Source of the DNA: Gaiellales bacterium
GTDB taxonomy: Bacteria > Actinomycetota > Thermoleophilia > Gaiellales > JAICJC01
Assembly (NCBI GenBank): GCA_036273515.1
Contig: DASUHM010000088.1
Location: 1 to 64,000, forward strand
Direction: 5' to 3'
DNA: 64,000 nucleotides
Numbering within the stretch: position 1 is the first letter of the stretch; each line of letters begins with the position of its first letter. The position numbers were made by a program, and so were the translations under genes. This document shows positions 62,080-64,000 of the stretch, piece by piece. The notes below the pieces were generated by a model. It had not been told where the DNA came from, made no database searches, and saw only the letters and a program-made list of their open reading frames with translations.

Positions 62080-62697
62080 ATGAGCACCGAACCACGGCCC
62101 GACATCGACACCTGGGCGGAGGCGCACGGCTTCGCGCCGTCGAGCGACCAGATCGGCGGGACGACGCAGCTGCTAGACCTGGGCATGCTCGACACGACCG
62201 ATGCCGCCTACCGCGGCGAGGTCGACGGCCACGAGGCCGTCCTGGCCGAGTTCTCGGTCGGATCGCCGGACTGGTCGGAGGCGTTCGGCGGCTGGGGCGT
62301 CGACTCGACCGGCTTCACGGTCTTCCTCATGTTCGTCGACGCCTCCCGCTGGGGGCGGCTCACGGTGCATCCGAGCCGCGTCTCCGATCACGAATGGGCC
62401 CGGCGGCTGCTGCACGCCGAGCGCCGCGTGCACACGGCCTCGTCGCAGATGGACGAGCGCTACCGCATCGTGGCGTCGCGGCACATCCCCGACGACCAGC
62501 TCGCCGCGGCGTTCACGCCGGAGCTGACGGCATGGTGGGTCGCCCAGGAGCCAGAGGTGCTCCTCGACATCGAGGATCACGGCGAGGAGGGCGGCTTCCT
62601 CACCGTCGCCCGGATGGGGATGGGCATCGGCGACGAGGCGCTGACGACGCTCCTCGGCCAGACGGCGCGGCTGCGGGCCGCGTTCTTCCCGGCCTGA
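62080..62697 (+). CDS. Hypothetical protein, 205 residues
   Basis: A soluble protein: WAEAHGFAPSSDQIGGTTQL, the strand-rich YRGEVDGHEAVLAEFSVGSP, TGFTVFLMFVDASRWGRLTV, then a helical part (HEWARRLLHAERRVHTASSQ) and AWWVAQEPEVLLDIEDHGEE. Resembles uncharacterised actinobacterial proteins. Its stop lies 3 bases before the repeat element at 62697-62768. Confidence 0.65.
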   Translation: MSTEPRPDIDTWAEAHGFAPSSDQIGGTTQLLDLGMLDTTDAAYRGEVDGHEAVLAEFSVGSPDWSEAFGGWGVDSTGFTVFLMFVDASRWGRLTVHPSRVSDHEWARRLLHAERRVHTASSQMDERYRIVASRHIPDDQLAAAFTPELTAWWVAQEPEVLLDIEDHGEEGGFLTVARMGMGIGDEALTTLLGQTARLRAAFFPA

Positions 62698-62768
62698 GCC
62701 GGGGTCAGACCCCACGCAAGATGCGTCACAGCTTTGTCACGCCCGCCGTTCGGGGTCTGACCCCGATT
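62697..62768. repeat. GGGGTCAGACCCC element, copy 5 (complete)
   Basis: Left palindrome 62701-62713, right palindrome GGGGTCTGACCCC 62752-62764; core TGCGTCACAGCTTTGTCACG. In reverse complement it matches copy 3 (24275-24345) closely from end to end. Between convergent genes; encodes the C-terminal SGSDPERRA and stop of the ammonia-lyase-like gene. Confidence 0.9.
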
Positions 62769-63999
62769 CCAGGGCGGTCTCGAGCGGGGTGAGGTCGGCC
62801 AGCGGGGGCTCGCCCGCACGGCGGCGGGGCGCATGGGCGCGGACGAGGTCGTACGCGCGGCGGGTGCCCTGGCCGAGCTCGCCGGCGCGATCGCGCAGGT
62901 CGACCGCCTGGGCGGCCAGGTAGAGCTCGACGGCGGCGACGTAGCGGCCGAGCCGCGTCATCTCCTCCATCCGCCGGGCGGCCACCGGCGTCGGGATGAC
63001 GCGGTCCTCGATGCCCTCGGCCGTCGAGGAGGTGGAGAGCTCGAGCGTGGCCGGCAGCGCCAGCAGCCGGGCCTCGGCCGCGGCGGCGTTCGCGCCGTAG
63101 ACCACGATGGCGAGCCCGTCCTGGCTGGTCGCGTCGTCGTCGCGCAGGCCGGTGGGGAGGCCGCTGAACGCGGAGTGGACGAGCTTGTTGGCGCGCTCGC
63201 ACGAGGCGGTGACGACGTGGGCGAGCGCCAGCCGCACGTAGTCGAGCGTGACGCCGTAGGGCACCGAATCGAAGTTGCCCGTCGAGAGCGCGCGGCCGTC
63301 CGGCGTGATGCACGGGTTGTCGTGCGACGAGGTGAGCTCGGCCTCGACCACGCCGCGGGAGTGGGCGAGGGCGGTTCGGGCGGCGGCGTGCGTCTGGGGC
63401 ACGATCCGCATCGTGAGCGGATCCTGGAGGTGGCGGTGGAGAGTGCCCGAGAGCAGGCTGCCGCCGGCGAGCAGCGCCTGCAGCCGCGCCAGCTCCTCGG
63501 GGATGCCCGGCACCGGGCGGGCCTCACCGACTGCCGGATCGAGCGCCTGCACGTTGCCGAGCATGCCCTCGAACGTGAGCGCGGCGGCCTCGTCGAAGCG
63601 GTCGAGCAGCGTGCCGACGCCGACCAGCGCGAGCGCCGACCAGCCCAGCGAGAAGCCGTTCGAGTTCACGAAGGCGAGCGCCTCCTTGGCCGTCGGCTCC
63701 CACTCGGAGAGGCCGAGCCGGCGCAGCTCCTCGGCCCAGGCGCCGTCGCCCGTCAGCGCCGCTGCCAGGTCGGCCAGCGGCCCCAGGTCGGACTGGCCCA
63801 GCGACCCGGTCGTGCGCACGCGCGGCACCAGACCGGCATTCAGGGCGTCGACGAGGTGATCGGCGAGCTCGGCGCGCACGCCGGAGCGGCCGCGCGCGAA
63901 CCCCGCCACCTGCGCCAGCATCACCGCCCGCACCACCGGCTCGGCGACGTCGGGGCCGGTACCCGTGCGGTGCGAGAGCAGCATCAGCCGGTTGAATGC
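62737..63999 (-). CDS. Histidine/aromatic ammonia-lyase homologue lacking the MIO triad (5' cut by window)
   Basis: The visible 420 or so residues match the HAL/PAL fold: NRLMLLSHRTGTGPDVAEP, RSGVRAELADHLVDALNAGL, VNSNGFSLGWSALALVG, SSHDNPCITPDGRALSTGNF (substrate/MIO-pocket region), YGVTLDYVRLALAHVVTASC. However, where active lyases read GSVGASGDLAPLAH this has GSLGQSDLGPLAD: the Ala-Ser-Gly that forms the MIO group is absent. The start lies beyond 64000. The last residues SGSDPERRA come from the repeat at 62697-62768. Confidence 0.88.
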   Translation of the reverse strand, partial: AFNRLMLLSHRTGTGPDVAEPVVRAVMLAQVAGFARGRSGVRAELADHLVDALNAGLVPRVRTTGSLGQSDLGPLADLAAALTGDGAWAEELRRLGLSEWEPTAKEALAFVNSNGFSLGWSALALVGVGTLLDRFDEAAALTFEGMLGNVQALDPAVGEARPVPGIPEELARLQALLAGGSLLSGTLHRHLQDPLTMRIVPQTHAAARTALAHSRGVVEAELTSSHDNPCITPDGRALSTGNFDSVPYGVTLDYVRLALAHVVTASCERANKLVHSAFSGLPTGLRDDDATSQDGLAIVVYGANAAAAEARLLALPATLELSTSSTAEGIEDRVIPTPVAARRMEEMTRLGRYVAAVELYLAAQAVDLRDRAGELGQGTRRAYDLVRAHAPRRRAGEPPLADLTPLETALESGSDPERRA

Positions 64000-64000
64000 G

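Overview
The window is very GC-rich, densely coded DNA from an actinobacterium. The core runs glmU-prs-rplY-pth and mfd-(SurA)-mazG-eno-(pyk)-ftsB-DUF501 follow the gene order known from Mycobacterium tuberculosis (roughly Rv1014c-Rv1026). The extra genes (archaeal-type short ProS, an AddAB pair, small zinc-ribbon proteins, COG4705 and PF03640 proteins) suggest a deep-branching lineage such as Thermoleophilia. That placement is inference; no rRNA is present.

Layout. 1-6.1 kb: lipoprotein, tRNA-Gln, glmU-prs-rplY-pth. 6.2-8.1 kb: M20 peptidase and small genes on the minus strand. 8.1-18.1 kb: mfd, SurA-like lipoprotein, mazG, eno-pyk, ftsB, DUF501. 18.2-26 kb: cytochrome c maturation block (TlpA/CcmG, CcmH, CcdA), ferredoxin, alkaline-phosphatase-superfamily hydrolase, phosphotransferase and GNAT genes, acyl-CoA synthetase. 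27-34.4 kb: AddB-AddA nuclease-helicase with endonuclease III. 34.4-45.5 kb: thioredoxin reductase, CopD-like and His-rich membrane proteins, PAP2, tRNA-Leu, secreted HNH nuclease, aquaglyceroporin, Ppx. 45.5-47.3 kb: tRNA-fMet followed by an AT-richer patch with a broken gene. 47.3-51.8 kb: desulfidase-like and GFA genes, a proline-rich leader ORF and proS, then a decayed hybrid histidine kinase. 52-64 kb: TetR and its GNAT target, a large LuxR-type regulator, a sensor kinase, a membrane molybdopterin protein, and a histidine-ammonia-lyase-like gene cut by the window end.

How genes are expressed. Many genes overlap by 4 bases (ATGA or GTGA) and are probably translationally coupled. A TANNNT hexamer lies exactly 6-7 bases before the start codon of at least 14 genes, which implies widespread leaderless transcription. 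This spacing decides several starts, including an apparent ATC start for the DUF501 gene. It also puts a promoter directly on the first base of a 28-codon ORF (7 prolines) ahead of the prolyl-tRNA synthetase gene, which I regard as a candidate proline-sensing attenuator.

Two dispersed repeat families sit mainly between convergent genes. The first is a roughly 70-bp element bounded by GGGGTCAGACCCC / GGGGTCTGACCCC that also encodes the C-terminal tails and stop codons of neighbouring genes. The second is a roughly 60-bp element present twice. I see no CRISPR array, no intact prophage and no transposase gene.
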